From positions 2,542,001 to 2,606,000 of the forward strand of contig VTFK01000008.1 of NCBI GenBank assembly GCA_009617715.1: a stretch of DNA of 64,000 nucleotides. Direction: 5' to 3'. Positions 12,661 through 24,391 of this stretch are shown one piece after another. The notes under the pieces were generated by a model. The model saw nothing but the letters and a program-made list of their open reading frames with translations, was not told where the DNA came from and did not search any database. Both the position numbers and the translations under genes were made by a program. Position 1 is the first letter of the stretch; every line of letters begins with the position of its first letter. Origin of the DNA: Plectrocnemia conspersa. Taxonomy: Eukaryota; Arthropoda; Insecta; Trichoptera; Polycentropodidae.

Positions 12661-13540
12661 AGAAACATATATACTCGATTATTTCTTCGCAGAATCCTGT
12701 TTCGGCTGAATATATTTTTCTTCGTTTCTAGCTTTAATATGTTCGGCCTTTTTATTAGGTACTATTTTAGTCGTATCCTTATTAAGTGCATATTGGAGCG
12801 TAGTCAATGTTGTTAACCGAAACCAACATAGTTTATATCGACACATCGGTTTATAAATTTTCCGGCTTCCTTCGGCCGGAGGTGGTTTATTCGGTTCGGG
12901 ATTGTTTGCACGGCGGCGGCGCAAATTAACGTCGGGAAATCGTTATATATTTCACCAGGTCATTTATAACAAAGTTCGCCCCCAGCCGGAGGAAACTGCC
13001 ATTACTGGAGCTTTGGCCGGCATATCTTGGTACCGAGGGAAACTGCACACGCCGACTGCACCCAACCAACAAATTTCCAACATAAATCGTCATTATATTC
13101 GTCTGAGTTGCCCCCTCTAGTCCCATTGTTGAATGCACTTCGTTCCGATACATATGTAATTAAAAACTAATCTCGCCAATACTAGATTTTATATAAATTA
13201 ATATTTTATTATTTTAATGTAATCCGGTTTGCTCAAGATGCGCTTAATCTCGGCTCCGTGGAAAAAGCTCTCAACTGAACCGAAACGAGGGGTAGTTCCG
13301 GGGATGAACGTCTTCCCTAGAGGTCGCGGTTGAATCGCGGAAGAAGAAGGTTCTTTGAGACATATTTTTACGGTATTTTAACAATTTTAACGAGTCTTCT
13401 TATCTATTCGACGCGGTTTACATAACAAGGTCCAGTCCATTTTCCAAATATATAGAAAAGTTTGTTGGGTTCGTTTCTCAGCTCGTTCTAATGGCAGCAG
13501 CTGCTGTATATACATATAATAGTATCCAATTAAAGCTTGC
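12661..13540. promoter_or_regulatory. Candidate regulatory island
   Basis: Long GC-richer stretch with CTTCCTTCGGCCGGAGG, ACGGCGGCGGCGCAAATTAA and GCAGCAGCTGCTG (E-box). Opposed frames of 72-81 codons overlap on both strands without family features, the usual sign of GC-richer noncoding DNA. Confidence 0.35.
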
Positions 13541-14104
13541 AGGGTTCTTGTGTTTTTTTTTGTACAATATACATTTAATGAATTTACTTCTTGTTTATAT
13601 CAATGTATATTAAAAACATTATTCTAGTATTATATTTTATTTAGAGATATGTAACACTTTAAATAATATTATTTTCAAATAACATTTGTACCGCGACAAT
13701 AGAATTATTTACGAACTTCATAATAATAACCAAAATGTAACTTAGTATCTCTCTCGGTTTTTGACCACATGCTTCAAAAAAATGTTTCCATAATAAACTT
13801 TGCAAATAGCTAATAATACAAATATACTAATATGAAGTGCATAAGAAAATCAATAATCATGCAACAATTGGCAAAAATAAAAGGCGATCCGATTAAACCA
13901 TGCCGTCAAAAGCACGCAAAAAATTAAATAACCTTAATGAAATGATTATGAAACCTTAAATTAAAAATAAAGCAATTCTCAATTGTCTATAATATACAAT
14001 AAAAATTAAAGTACTAATAAAAATATAAATTATTAAAACAATATTACAATAGTAACGTGCTACTTTTAAAATACATGTGTCAAAATTTTAGTTCAAAATA
14101 TTAT
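13541..14104. other. AT-rich intergenic DNA
   Basis: Nothing recognised before the mariner relic. Confidence 0.6.
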
Positions 14105-14105
14105 A

Positions 14106-14910
14106 TAGGTGGACCGAAAAGTAATCAAAATTTTTGATTGCTTGCAAAAAACATTTATTTACAAGATCATATTAAATACTAATTTTAAAAAAATCCATCA
14201 TTATTAATGATCTTTTGACAACATGTAGGTAAATTTTCAAATACTTTTTTGCAGAACTATTTTGGTTATTAAATAAAAAACATTTCTAAATTTTTTTTTA
14301 TTTCGCCAACATTTTTTTTTTTTTCGTATAGAATTATCTATTGACCTAAATAGATGGTTATCATACAGTGCAAAATCTGGTGAATGGGGATGATGGGGTA
14401 AAACTTCCAACTCAACCTCCCTTATTTTTTCTTGAGTCAATTTTGCAGCATGAGGCCTCGCGTTGTCATGATGCAAAATTATTGTTGATTGATTGAAGAT
14501 TGTTCCTTTAAAAGTCATGTTTTAACCATTGATTTCAGGACATCATCATCTAATTTTTGAGGTCGTCCTTTTCGAGCAATGTCCTTGAGGTCTTTATTTC
14601 CATTTTTATTTTTTTTAAATAATGATGACACTTGTTAAGTTTTAAAACATCACCATAAGTATTTTTGATTACTTGCGTTGCTTTTTTGGCCTTCTTTAAT
14701 TGATCGAACAAATTTAATGGCGCAAATGCATCTCATCAATTGTTGGCCTCGACATCCCTCTACCTTTAGGTAAAATTTTTTTTTTCAAAGGAACCATAAA
14801 TTTACGGTTTTACTTAAATATAATGATAAAAACTTATTTGATTACTAGAGCGCGTATTGAAATAAACATATTTGGAAAAAATGTTTTAAAACATTTTGAT
14901 TATTTTTTTT
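14106..14910 (-). mobile_element. mariner-family transposon relic, internally deleted
   Basis: The left end begins AGGTGGACCGAAAAGTAATC, a mariner terminal pattern after TA. The right end is less clear: ATTTTGATTA before a long T run matches the inner part of the inverted repeat. On the minus strand, fragments read KDIARKGRPQKLDDDVL (about 14577-14535, the N-terminal DNA-binding region) and then, from 14518 to 14237, HHDNARPHAAKLTQEK and LPHHPHSPDFALYDNHLF. These are the second and third catalytic blocks of a D34D mariner. The central segment between them is deleted. Confidence 0.85.
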
Positions 14911-15375
14911 TTTTTTTATACACAACCTTTATTACCATTCAATTAAATATTTTATATATAACTCATATAGCATACAAATCTATATTTCGGTGCTGTTTTA
15001 TTGTAATTTTTTTATAATAAGGCTGGCTATTAATTTTAATTTTATTTTATAGATATTAATTTTTTTAATGGGAAAAATATGTACACAAAAAAAAATCTTA
15101 AAAGTGTATTGCATATAATTTTAATAAAAAATAAAATTTTTATTTTAAATTTTATTTACTTAAAAATAGTTAGTACAAAAATACAAAAAAAAAATTTTGA
15201 ATCAATACAGAGTAGATCAAAACTTTAGTGGTTAAATAAGTAATGATAATCAGATAAAATTAATATTGATATGTTTTCCACATTATAGATATAATAAAGA
15301 TACGTTAAATTGTGATTAATGAACTATTATACACCAGATACAGTTTGTTATAAATACCTACTTACACAGATCATT
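14911..15375. other. AT-rich intergenic DNA
   Basis: Nothing recognised. Confidence 0.6.
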
Positions 15376-15965
15376 AAATATTCACAAACTCCGCCCTCTA
15401 TCGTCGAAGCTCCACAGAGACAACACTTGTTAATGCAATAATGAATTTTTGATCGAGGCTAATTGCGCAGACCGCGACTAATGAAAACGCCGCCGAGAGG
15501 CTCTCAACGTATACATATATTTCCAACTACATATAATTTTGCAACAATTCAAAAGCACACTCTGAAATTGGGGTCTGATTGATCAGCATCCATCAGCATC
15601 TCGCGTTGTGGCTTCCATCGAGGACGGCCGCTTAATAGGGGAACGGCCTTGTACGAGTGTCGTAAAACGAAGGGCCAGAAGATGGAAGAGAAGAACCCTT
15701 CGGACCGCAACCGCAGCCTCCTGCCTCCCCGAGGATCCTCGGCGGATCCTGGAGCAGTCCCTTGCTTCCGCTGGGCCCAAGTCTAATATGTTATCGTTCG
15801 TAGCTAAATTCACGTCCCACGAGACCCGCGTTAAAATTTTACGACACGGCCAGACTAGGATGATGATTTAACGGCGTGGGTGGGCACAAAACCACCCCCT
15901 CAAGTTTAACGCTATGGCAGATCGATACGGTGTGCATCTGGTGCGTGTGCGTATGATGGTGCTGT
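15376..15965. promoter_or_regulatory. Candidate regulatory island, among the most GC-rich in the desert
   Basis: Includes AGGCTAATTGCGCAGACCG and a dense block at 15590-15860 (GAGGACGGCCGCTTAATAGG, CCCGAGGATCCTCGGCGG). Frames of 76 (minus) and 87 (plus) codons overlap on opposite strands; neither shows a domain, so coding is possible but unsupported. Confidence 0.35.
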
Positions 15966-16399
15966 TATTTTTTTTATTACGTATCAAGTGTTAATAAGCG
16001 TATGGATTATGTTCTATTTAATATTTTTGCCAAATGATCAAAAATTTTTAAGTACGAAGAGGAAATATCATTATAAAATATATTTGTAGAGTTTCAAGAA
16101 GTACTAAATTTGGAGTTTTTAGTGTTTGAGAATCATGATTTTGAATAAACTCATTAGTATGAATTTTCTTAAATACTTTGTAATGACATATTGTGATGTG
16201 TGATTTTTTGCAATTGTAAAACTCCACTGTCTAAATTAATTCTAAACTTTCTAAAGCTCATTTTATAAGTAGTATTTAAAAATATTTAAATTATTTTGTG
16301 TATTTGTAAATTATGTAATAGAAAGAATGTCTAAATTAAAATACGAAAATCATATTTATATATATATATAATTTAATATGAAGCAATAATTTTTTGCAT
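15966..16399. other. AT-rich intergenic DNA
   Basis: Includes a short TA run (about 16350-16370). Nothing else. Confidence 0.6.
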
Positions 16400-16960
16400 T
16401 TTTTCTAGACAAGCGATGCCTTTTCCTCTCTCAAAGGACATTTTCATTCCGCGCAGAAACAAACAATACAGGGGTACCGCATTGTGCAAATATTTTATCT
16501 TGTTTGAACGACCAAATGGCAGCAAGGCTTTGAGGGCGGTGACGGATTCCTTTATTTGCTCACCTAGGGCTAGGGACTTTGGATACTTGCCATTGTTCGA
16601 CTAGTTTTTCCTTTGGGTGCGACATGAAAAATGGATTTTCAAAGGGGATCGCCAGACACAGACAATCACTTGCTATGACACAATGCAATTTCTGGTGTAG
16701 TTCCCTAATATAGCTTCGTTATTTCTATTTTTCCACCCGGGTAACTATGTATATACATGTGCATAAATGTATGTCTGGAACAGCTTTACACCGTATTATA
16801 TTGCTAATGAGTGTATATGAAACTAAACCCGGCCTTTTGTGCTTGCATGCTCGATTGGATCACACAATGGGACCCAAGTGTACCGCCGAGATGCTTTGCG
16901 GTATACGAAACTTCACTGTAATCTTGCTAACTATCAAAGCAACAGATATTTGAGAACTAA
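16400..16960. promoter_or_regulatory. Candidate regulatory island
   Basis: Complex DNA with GGCAGCAAGGCTTTGAGGGC, CCTAGGGCTAGGGAC and inverted TACCGC / GCGGTA (16881-16902). Frames of 62-68 codons have no features. Confidence 0.35.
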
Positions 16961-17460
16961 TGCATTTCTCTTTGTAAAATAATACTTTTTTACAAAAAAA
17001 TAACAGGAAAATTGTTTTGGTTTGTTGATAATTATTTATTTACTTTAAATGTTTACAATATAACATAAATACTACATATATCTTTTTTAACTACCATTGT
17101 AACCTGACGGATGTAAACCCAATGCGTTACAACTAGCCAACTCAATATAATTGTATAGTATTAGGCAGCAGACTGAAAGTCTTGCAATCGGTGACATTTT
17201 TATAATTAAACTATATAAATTTATTTATTTATACAATTCATAATTGAATAGGATAAACTATAGCACCTTATTTATTTTAAAAGCTCTATTTATATATCAT
17301 AATACTGAAGTAGATTATTAGACTAAATAGGTTAATCATCTACATTTATAAAAATGACAGTTTACTATTTTCTTGATTATTTACGAACCTATTTATAAAC
17401 ATGTTAATGTCGATATATTTATATACAAATATGTCAACTTATTATTATTAAAATACATTT
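16961..17460. other. AT-rich intergenic DNA
   Basis: Nothing recognised. Confidence 0.6.
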
Positions 17461-17900
17461 TCAAACACTGCCATAACTAAGCACATAACATCGCCTGGAA
17501 TATGCCATTCTACGATGTAATATGTATGTAACACGTCATAAAATAATAATACGCTTTTCCCTTTGAAGGAACAGACGCTCGCCTTACACACCTATCCACC
17601 CGTACCATTTTCACCTAAACCATGTGGCCCCCGAGCCGCAGGCGACTATGTCTCTGTGCAAATATAAAAAATCGCATGGGAAATTAGGATGCAAATTTCT
17701 CTGCGCTGTGTACGAATCTTTGTCTTGACGACCTGCGCTTACATACCCAGGGATGCTGGAGAGGGCGGAAGAGTACAAGATGGTCCCGAGCGGCCGGGGA
17801 TGCTCGTCATACCCCACTAACCGCGGCAAAGATATTCTGTACCCCCGGGACTGACGGTCACTGACGAAAGAATCAAAAAATTTGCGCTTCTCCTCCACCA
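17461..17900. promoter_or_regulatory. Candidate regulatory island with POU octamer
   Basis: Holds ATGCAAAT (about 17688), a second TGCAAAT (about 17656) and GC-rich CGAGCGGCCGGGGATGC. The 166-codon minus frame runs from AT-rich sequence into it and shows no domain. Confidence 0.35.
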
Positions 17901-18439
17901 TGTTTTTGGACGTGTGTATAAAATGTAAAAGTTGAATAACCCTTGTGAATACAATCATGAATTTCATTGAATATTTTGATATGAAACATATTTTCGAATA
18001 AACTAAATTATATTGTAAGGAAAGGTGAAAACAGTATTTATTATAGAACAGATAAGTCAAGTTTCTTTTATTTAAAAATTTTATGTTGAATTGATGAATT
18101 TTGAACCTCACTGTCTCATTTTAACTGTTCAATAATTTAGCTAATTTTTTGGCATTAGTTTTGCGCTCGAACTAAAAAATAAGGACTATCATGTGTGCGA
18201 AGCGTATTTTCGTATTTGCGAAACTAAGGGAATGAATTAATACAATTTCATTGCATAATTCTTTACGAGAGCTTGTGCTTTAAGAAATAAAGATTTGAGC
18301 ATGTTATGAAAATTTTGATTACAACAGTAAATTCTATAAAAATCACGTGACCTTAATCATAAGACAATATAAACAATTTCTCAAAGAAATTGAAAGTAAA
18401 CATGGTAACTTAATTTTTTATACAGAAGTGAGGGGGTTG
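17901..18439. other. AT-rich intergenic DNA
   Basis: Nothing recognised before the LINE relic. Confidence 0.5.
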
Positions 18440-19400
18440 AGTCGTGAAAAAACATTAGAACGACTTTTATGTTCAGTTTTCCGAATAAAAAAATTGTTCC
18501 ATATCTAAAAAAATCCAGATTGGTTATGCTACTTAGCTTTTCTGGTAGAGTAATAACTAATCTTTTAAATGTGTTAAATGCGTGACTTCAAGGTAAAGAT
18601 CAATAAATTAAATAAACTTATGGCTGTATTGTTTCTTTTCAATGTAAGTTAAATATATTTAAAACATAATTAATGTCTAAAAATTTAGCAACCTCCTAAT
18701 TATCATTTTTTTCAAGAAGCTTAATATACAGTTTAAAAGTATATTTGAGGAAGCAACTGGCAACTTTATAATTGCTTTAAGATATAGTTTTTCTGATGTT
18801 CAAAAAATAAATCAGTTGCTCGATTTACTTTTAGTAAACCTTTGGTAATTTTTACCGAAAAATTTAAATATGCAAAATGGCAAAAATCTTCTCCATAAAT
18901 TTAAAAAGGGGGATTTGTTAAATATCTGTAGAAATTAATATTTCTGTTTATGCTTATTGTAGAGAAACATGAGTACCGCCAATATCGGTTCACTTTTACT
19001 AACCTAATGTTTTCTTAAACTTTGTTTCGAAATCATTTTATATATTTAGAAAAGGTGTTTCATAAAGTTAATTACGATTTACTTGTTTGTATAACAATTA
19101 TCTAATTTTGTATTTTCTGAAGGTCTCACAAAGTTATTCTTAAATTACTTGACCGATAGATATCAGTTTGCTAAGTATGTCAACTCATTTCAACACCGCA
19201 AATATTCAACTTGGGTTAATTTATGTTTTTATCCTTTTGAATCACTAATGTCTTACTTATATGCAAACGAACTGAAATTTTTAAGAGAGTACAGTCGATT
19301 TTAGATCTGTATGAATCTTTATTCTTCATGGACTTTGGATAACCAATTGCCTTTAGTGTCATGGAATATCACACGATTTTTTTCTGAAAATACTTGATGT
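18440..19400 (+). pseudogene. LINE reverse transcriptase relic
   Basis: Plus-strand fragments in order: EKHEYRQYRFTFTN (about 18965, the QHGF-type block), LEKVFHKVNYDLL (about 19046, equivalent of AFDKVNHDLL), LKYLTDRYQFAKYVNSF (about 19145, the YL.DR.Q block) and YANELKFLREY (19260-19290, equivalent of YADDLK). Many stops and shifts. Colinearity of four conserved blocks supports an old non-LTR element despite weak individual matches. Confidence 0.55.
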
Positions 19401-19728
19401 TATCAGAAGAATCACACTTAATTACTTATAATATTCTTACACTGTCTAGTATTTTAAATATTTTACATATGTTTAATTTTACAAAAGCTATCTTAAAATT
19501 TAGAAAAACTGCTCTAAAAAAATTGTTTTGGCTATAAAGTATTCTAGAGAGTCGCAATCGCAACCCTTGCTTTTCACCGTCGCTTGTGAATGCTCTTCTT
19601 ATATGACCCACCCAGCTTTTTAATGAGCTCGCCAAATATTAAAAAAATATGACGAGATGAATGCGCAGTTCAATATTTATTTAATTATTAAAAAAAATAT
19701 ATAGTTATAGGTGAGCTAAATGCATGTG
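19401..19728. other. Intergenic DNA after the LINE relic
   Basis: A GC-richer patch (19545-19630, CGCAATCGCAACCCTTGC, GACCCACCCAGC) may be LINE tail or a small island. The 69-codon minus frame is featureless. Confidence 0.35.
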
Positions 19729-19754
19729 TATTTATACGTATTAATATGCATATG

Positions 19755-19790
<36 letters not shown>

Positions 19791-19818
19791 ATACGTATTA
19801 ATATGCATATGTATATAT
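19729..19818. repeat. Direct duplication around an AT dinucleotide tract
   Basis: TTTATACGTATTAATATGCA plus TATGTATAT occurs on both sides of a (TA)n run (about 19755-19786), giving a simple slippage or unequal-exchange structure. Nothing coding. Confidence 0.85.
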
Positions 19819-19824
19819 TATCAG

Positions 19825-19910
19825 CAGCATAGGTCAGTGGCTAATACCAGAAAGTCTTGAGCTCGAATCCCATATGGAGTTAAGTTTTATTTAATTTTTT
19901 ATCGTATCTG
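19825..19910 (+). repeat. Possible tRNA-derived SINE fragment
   Basis: Has an A-box-like AGGTCAGTGGCTAATAC and a B-box-like GAGCTCGAATCCC at short spacing, followed by a T-rich tail. No cloverleaf closes, so it is not a tRNA gene. A weak call based on box words only. Confidence 0.25.
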
Positions 19911-20190
19911 GGAGTTCAGAATTAGTGATTATTTTATGATTATAATTCTCTATAATTAATCATATCAGTTTAGGTTTTTCTATATTTTCCTAACTTCGTG
20001 AATGAATAATTAAAATAAAATCGAACTTTTTCGTGCATAGTGATATATATTAAGTAAAAACTGTAATAATAGTTTATAATTCATAAAATAGATGTTTTGG
20101 TCTCACTACTAAATAAAGGTTGATATGAGTGCATGCTTAAATTAATATATGATATATGTATGGTTGTTATTAATGTGTTAATATAAACGT

Positions 20191-20552
20191 CATCATGACG
20201 CATTGGAAAAACCTGTAATGATTGCCAGATTTTTATTTTTTTTTTTTGTGATTTTTTGAGATTTTCATACAATTTTTAATATTTTTTAAATAATGTTGAT
20301 AATAAATTCGTCAATATTTTTTTCTTTTCTATAGAATAATTTATTTGCTTTAATTTTAAATCATTTTAATATTTTTTTACAAATAAACCAAATCAGAGAT
20401 AAACTCAAACCGCATATCTAAAAATCTTACACGTTTTTATAGAAATATATCTGATTAATTATCTATATTTTTTTCGTGTACTGTAATATAACGTATTATT
20501 TTTTGAATTGTGTATTTTTTTTTAAACATCGTGACGCATTGGAGTAACCTGT
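20191..20552 (+). repeat. Pair of direct repeats, GTGACGCATTGGA..AACCTGT
   Basis: CATCATGACGCATTGGAAAA with ACCTGT (20191-20216) recurs as CATCGTGACGCATTGGAGTA with ACCTGT (20527-20552), 336 bases apart in otherwise low-complexity AT-rich DNA. The flanks share only weak T-rich similarity. May mark a diverged tandem duplication or a recurring protein-binding site. Confidence 0.5.
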
Positions 20553-21039
20553 TCACGATTATCGTAGTTTAATTTTAATATATTTTTTCAATTTAATGTA
20601 AATTAATACGCGGATTAAAAATGCATTTTATTTTTAAAGCACATGTAGTGTTTTTCAGCATTGCTCAGAGAATGCAGAGGGGTGAATAAACCTTTGTTCT
20701 TAAATATAAGCTTGAGACATGCAACATACAACATTAATTAAGTATATTTAAAAACAATCAAATACTGCAAATAACATAAGACAGTATGTTTTGCTGCCGA
20801 ACTGCACAAGAGCTTAAACGGTATTTTAACGAACAGAAGCTTAATTCATTCATTACAACAAAAACTTTAAATAATCCACTTAAAACAATTTGCATTGTGT
20901 GGGGCTTTCGAAGAAGATATACCACTATGTGTAAATTGCAAGCTTAAGCATTTTATCAGCATTCTAGTACAACGACCGTTTACCTTCGCTTAGGGAATAA
21001 TGAAATAATACAAAAAAAAAAACACTCCCCTAAGCAGAA
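20553..21039. other. AT-rich intergenic DNA
   Basis: Moderate complexity near 20790-20960; no frame or known motif. Confidence 0.5.
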
Positions 21040-21345
21040 CAACGCGCCGGTGCATAGTTTATGATGACGTAATTAAATTAGCAGACGGAGAGATATAATT
21101 AATAAATATAATATTCCCTATACAATTATAAATATTTTAACGCGACCCGAAAGCTCTCCTTTGCCCGAAAGTTCCACCCCAGCTGGTAAATGAACAACCG
21201 CCCGCCTTCCGGGGAGCTTTCCTCTTCTTATACTTTAATTAATCCTCGAAAAATAGTTGAACAAGAAATATTGAGCTGAGGAATTCTCCAACAGTACGCA
21301 CAAAACAAACTGGCTAATTAAATTCACCCGAATATGTATACGTAT
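21040..21345. promoter_or_regulatory. Candidate regulatory island with TAATTA cores
   Basis: GATGACGTAATTAAATTAGC, CCACCCCAGCTGGTAAATG (E-box) and TGGCTAATTAAATTC bracket the GC-rich CCCGCCTTCCGGGGAGC. No frame. One of the better enhancer-like stretches here. Confidence 0.35.
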
Positions 21346-22015
21346 TTATTTTTTCTTCGCAATAAATTAAAATAAAATAGAATTACAAGAATATTATTAG
21401 AGTAAGCCTGGCATAATCGCCACGTATCTGAAAAATCTTAAATATATTTAATAATTATTTTATTATGTATTTAACAATACTATTAATTAAATTATTATTA
21501 TATTTAATAGAAACTATATTTTCTAAAAACAATATATATTTTTGTATAAATTTAATTTCAATAATTATTTTATGCTTTTAAAAAATAGATAATTTCCCAT
21601 TAGGAATTCTTAAAAGTTTATTAAAAAAAGTCACATCACACATTGTTTTTTATTGCGATTTAAGCCTACATATAGTTTAATATCATATTTAAAAAATGCG
21701 AAATATGCCATATTTTATATATAATATTAGAATAATTTTTTTTAATTCCATGACAGCTACATAAAATATTATACTATCATACATTGATAATATTGTAAAA
21801 GTTAAAATTATTCTTAACGAAATTTTTTTTGATAGAATAGAAGTGGTCTTGACCATTTTTTTTCTGTAAAAGTAATAGGGTTAACATCTTATATATATTT
21901 ATTTGTAGTAGTGATATAGTGGATATATTTAATTAAATAAAATATACTGATTACCACGTAGATTCATTCACAAGATCTTATTACTTGGAGTAAAGCAAAA
22001 TAAGTATGTTTATTT
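21346..22015. other. AT-rich intergenic DNA
   Basis: Nothing recognised. Confidence 0.6.
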
Positions 22016-22440
22016 GTATAAATCTTTTCAAGCTTTTAGCTTGTCCATTCGCCTCAACTCCACCCTATATATCATATAAGCTAAAGCTCTAAGACCACAA
22101 AAGCTCCGCAGTTAAATAAACTTTTTTCTTCCCTTCTCTCTCATGAATCTCGTATTTCTTGCCCCGTACTTATTTACTTGGCCACGCAACTGTTATGCTT
22201 CTTCGAGCTTGAACCGTGAAACTTGTGCATCCGGAATATTTGATTATTGCGTCTGGAATAATGGAGACTTAGTACGTTTTGAAATAGGACCATAAACGTT
22301 GCGAATAACGAGCCAAACGGGACTTCGGACGACAAATAAACTCCGACGGGACGGCTCCATAAAGACTTTAATACCTGCACTAAACAAGACTTTTAGCAAA
22401 TCTATAATTATGTACGTATGCAACTCTCTCCCCTTTACAG
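22016..22440. promoter_or_regulatory. Candidate regulatory island
   Basis: Complex DNA (CATTCGCCTCAACTCCACCC, GGGACTTCGGACG, CGACGGGACGGCTCC). Two overlapping minus frames of 68 and 86 codons carry no features. Confidence 0.3.
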
Positions 22441-22958
22441 TATTATAGATCCTTATAATAATATAACAAAATTTTAATATTAAGTAACTTGGAACAAGTT
22501 TCAATAAATAAAACTACTTTTATATATGAGTTGTATATAAACTTAATTATGAATAAATCATATTTTAACTATTGATTGCCTGTCTGTATAGATTTGTCTA
22601 GTTGAGCTAAACAACTATTTACTAGTGATGCTTAACGTTGCTGCTAAGAGATTGTATTACATTTTAGATAAACATATATAAACAGGACTAGCGAAAGTGA
22701 ACCGGACCCCTGGGAAAATAAAGATTCTGGGCCCCATGTCAAAAAAGCATTTAATGTATTTTACCGTCGAAATATATTTTTTAAATTAATATTAGTAGGT
22801 ACGAGTTAAGAGGGACTTATTTAAAAGGATGTGTGGTCGTTTTTTAATTTTCATATTTTATTACATGACATGGCCAAATTCAAGGGGTTTTAGAATCCAC
22901 GTCAAAACCTAACGTTCATATTTAGGCTTTTTATTACAAAATTACGACTAACAATAAG
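22441..22958. other. AT-rich DNA with one GC-richer patch
   Basis: 22684-22740 (CGAAAGTGAACCGGACCCC, TGGGCCCC) may be a transposon end; no partner found. Confidence 0.4.
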
Positions 22959-23206
22959 TGAGAATCGAATGAAGCATATCTAAACCAAATTATGGTCAAT
23001 AAGAGGGCGCAAAAAACAATTATCCCGTTATATAAATAATTATAATAATTATAACATAAACTCGTTACCGAGCGTTCCCACTGCGACAGCGCCGACACGA
23101 TTTTATTGCTTTTGACGTGAATTTTTGACTTCTGAGAAGTGATAATTGTTTTTGTGCCCTCCTATTGACCAAAATTCGGTTTGAATACACTTTGATCGAT
23201 ACTCTC
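22959..23206. mobile_element. Foldback element or MITE with arms of about 65 bases
   Basis: The left arm (22959-23024) and the reverse of the right arm (23145-23206) share ATGGTCAATAAGAGGGCGCA versus TTGGTCAATAGGAGGGCACA and run on into AAAAACAATTATC. A spacer of about 120 bases (TAATTATAATAATTATAAC and CGAGCGTTCCCACTGCG) lies between. No coding content. Confidence 0.6.
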
Positions 23207-23460
23207 ATACCATAAGTCCGTAGTAATATCGATAAGAATAGCTTTCATATTTTTGAAACATAGTGTAATATCGAAGTGCAGACAAACTATGGTGCTATAT
23301 GCGCGAGATGCGACATCTGTCTGTATTTCTTTCGCTTATTTTCCTCTGAGAGATGACTTGGCTTTGTTTGTATTTTAGACTTGAATTATTAAAAGTTTTA
23401 AAACTATAATTATTGGTTTAGGTTTGGGTTTAACGGGATTCACATATTAGAGCATATAAT
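23207..23460. other. Intergenic DNA
   Basis: A small patch at 23270-23350 (TGCGCGAGATGCGACATCTG). Nothing recognised. Confidence 0.4.
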
Positions 23461-23665
23461 TTCACCAGTGCTTATCGGTTAAAATATATTTTCGATAGTA
23501 GAAATATATATCTACTGATGAAAATGTATTTATACTTCACTAGTGAAAATATAACTTTAATGAAAAATAGACATTTAAAACATAAATTATATTTTCACTG
23601 CTAAATATATATATGTACATATCTACCAGTGAAAATATATTTCGATATGATTTCACTGTAATGAT
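23461..23665. repeat. Cluster of short dispersed repeats, motif (C)AGTGAAAATATA
   Basis: Variants of ACCAGTGAAAATATATTTCG occur at about 23515, 23543 and 23627 on the plus strand and once inverted (TATATTTTCACTG, about 23590). Direct and inverted copies are mixed. Could be a decayed foldback element; no coding content. Confidence 0.4.
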
Positions 23666-23902
23666 ATTTTTAAAAATATTTTTGGAATAGATTTTAGACT
23701 GTTTTTCTTAGATTTTCTTTGAGGGATAACCCGAGAATTTTTGATTTAGAAACAAGTACAGCATTTCAGCTTTTTCTAAGATAAAGGCAAAAGTGGCCAA
23801 TCAGGGGTCATTTTTTTAATATTTCAATTGCATTAAGATTCATAGTATTTCATTAATGACATGCATTTTCTGGCAAAATAATATTAGAGAAACATATTTG
23901 TA

Positions 23903-24268
23903 TTGTACTATAATAATCTAGGATGTAATAATTTAGAGTATGGCTTACCAACTCAGTGTTATTTGGCGGTTTTACCTAACTTTTTTGATGCTGTAAAAAT
24001 TGATACGGTTATGTTGTTCAAACAAATATTTCATCATAAAGCATTTACTATTCAATCGAGTTTGTATATTCTGAATTTAAAAACCTCTCTTTTTTTATAT
24101 TTACTTCATTATTTTAAACAAAAACAAAAATTGCATCACGTATTACAAACTAAAAGCTATTGTATATGCCACACAACCATTAGCAATAAAATCAGTAAAG
24201 CGTACAAACAATGTTTAATTTATGTTATTGTTTTATTTTTCATTACAAATAATACAATTATTACATAG
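23903..24268 (+). pseudogene. Possible LINE C-terminal fragment, 121-codon open frame
   Basis: An unusually long open frame for such AT-rich DNA. NNLEYGLPTQCYL followed about 20 residues later by MLFKQIF and then LYILNLKTSLFLYLLHYF has the order of the post-palm region of jockey/CR1-like reverse transcriptases (S.L.YG..., QK..LK.I, LN...L). Repeat A copy 1 begins 120 bases downstream and may have truncated it. Family call is weak. Confidence 0.35.
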
Positions 24269-24391
24269 CTTAGGTTTCCATAATGATTCAATAAAATCAA
24301 AAGCTAATTTTGTATATCAAAGTGAATTTTTGACCTTTTGTCTAATTTTGTTTCAGTTTCAACGTCTGACAAAAAGTTCAATAGTATAGTA

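Noticed and set aside
17611..18111. 166-codon minus-strand open frame, longest in the window
   Set aside because: It spans the border between AT-rich DNA and an island, is biased to F/Y/I/N in the AT-rich half and shows no domain.
19825..19910. tRNA gene
   Set aside because: Box words are present but no acceptor or anticodon stem can be paired; kept only as a weak SINE candidate.
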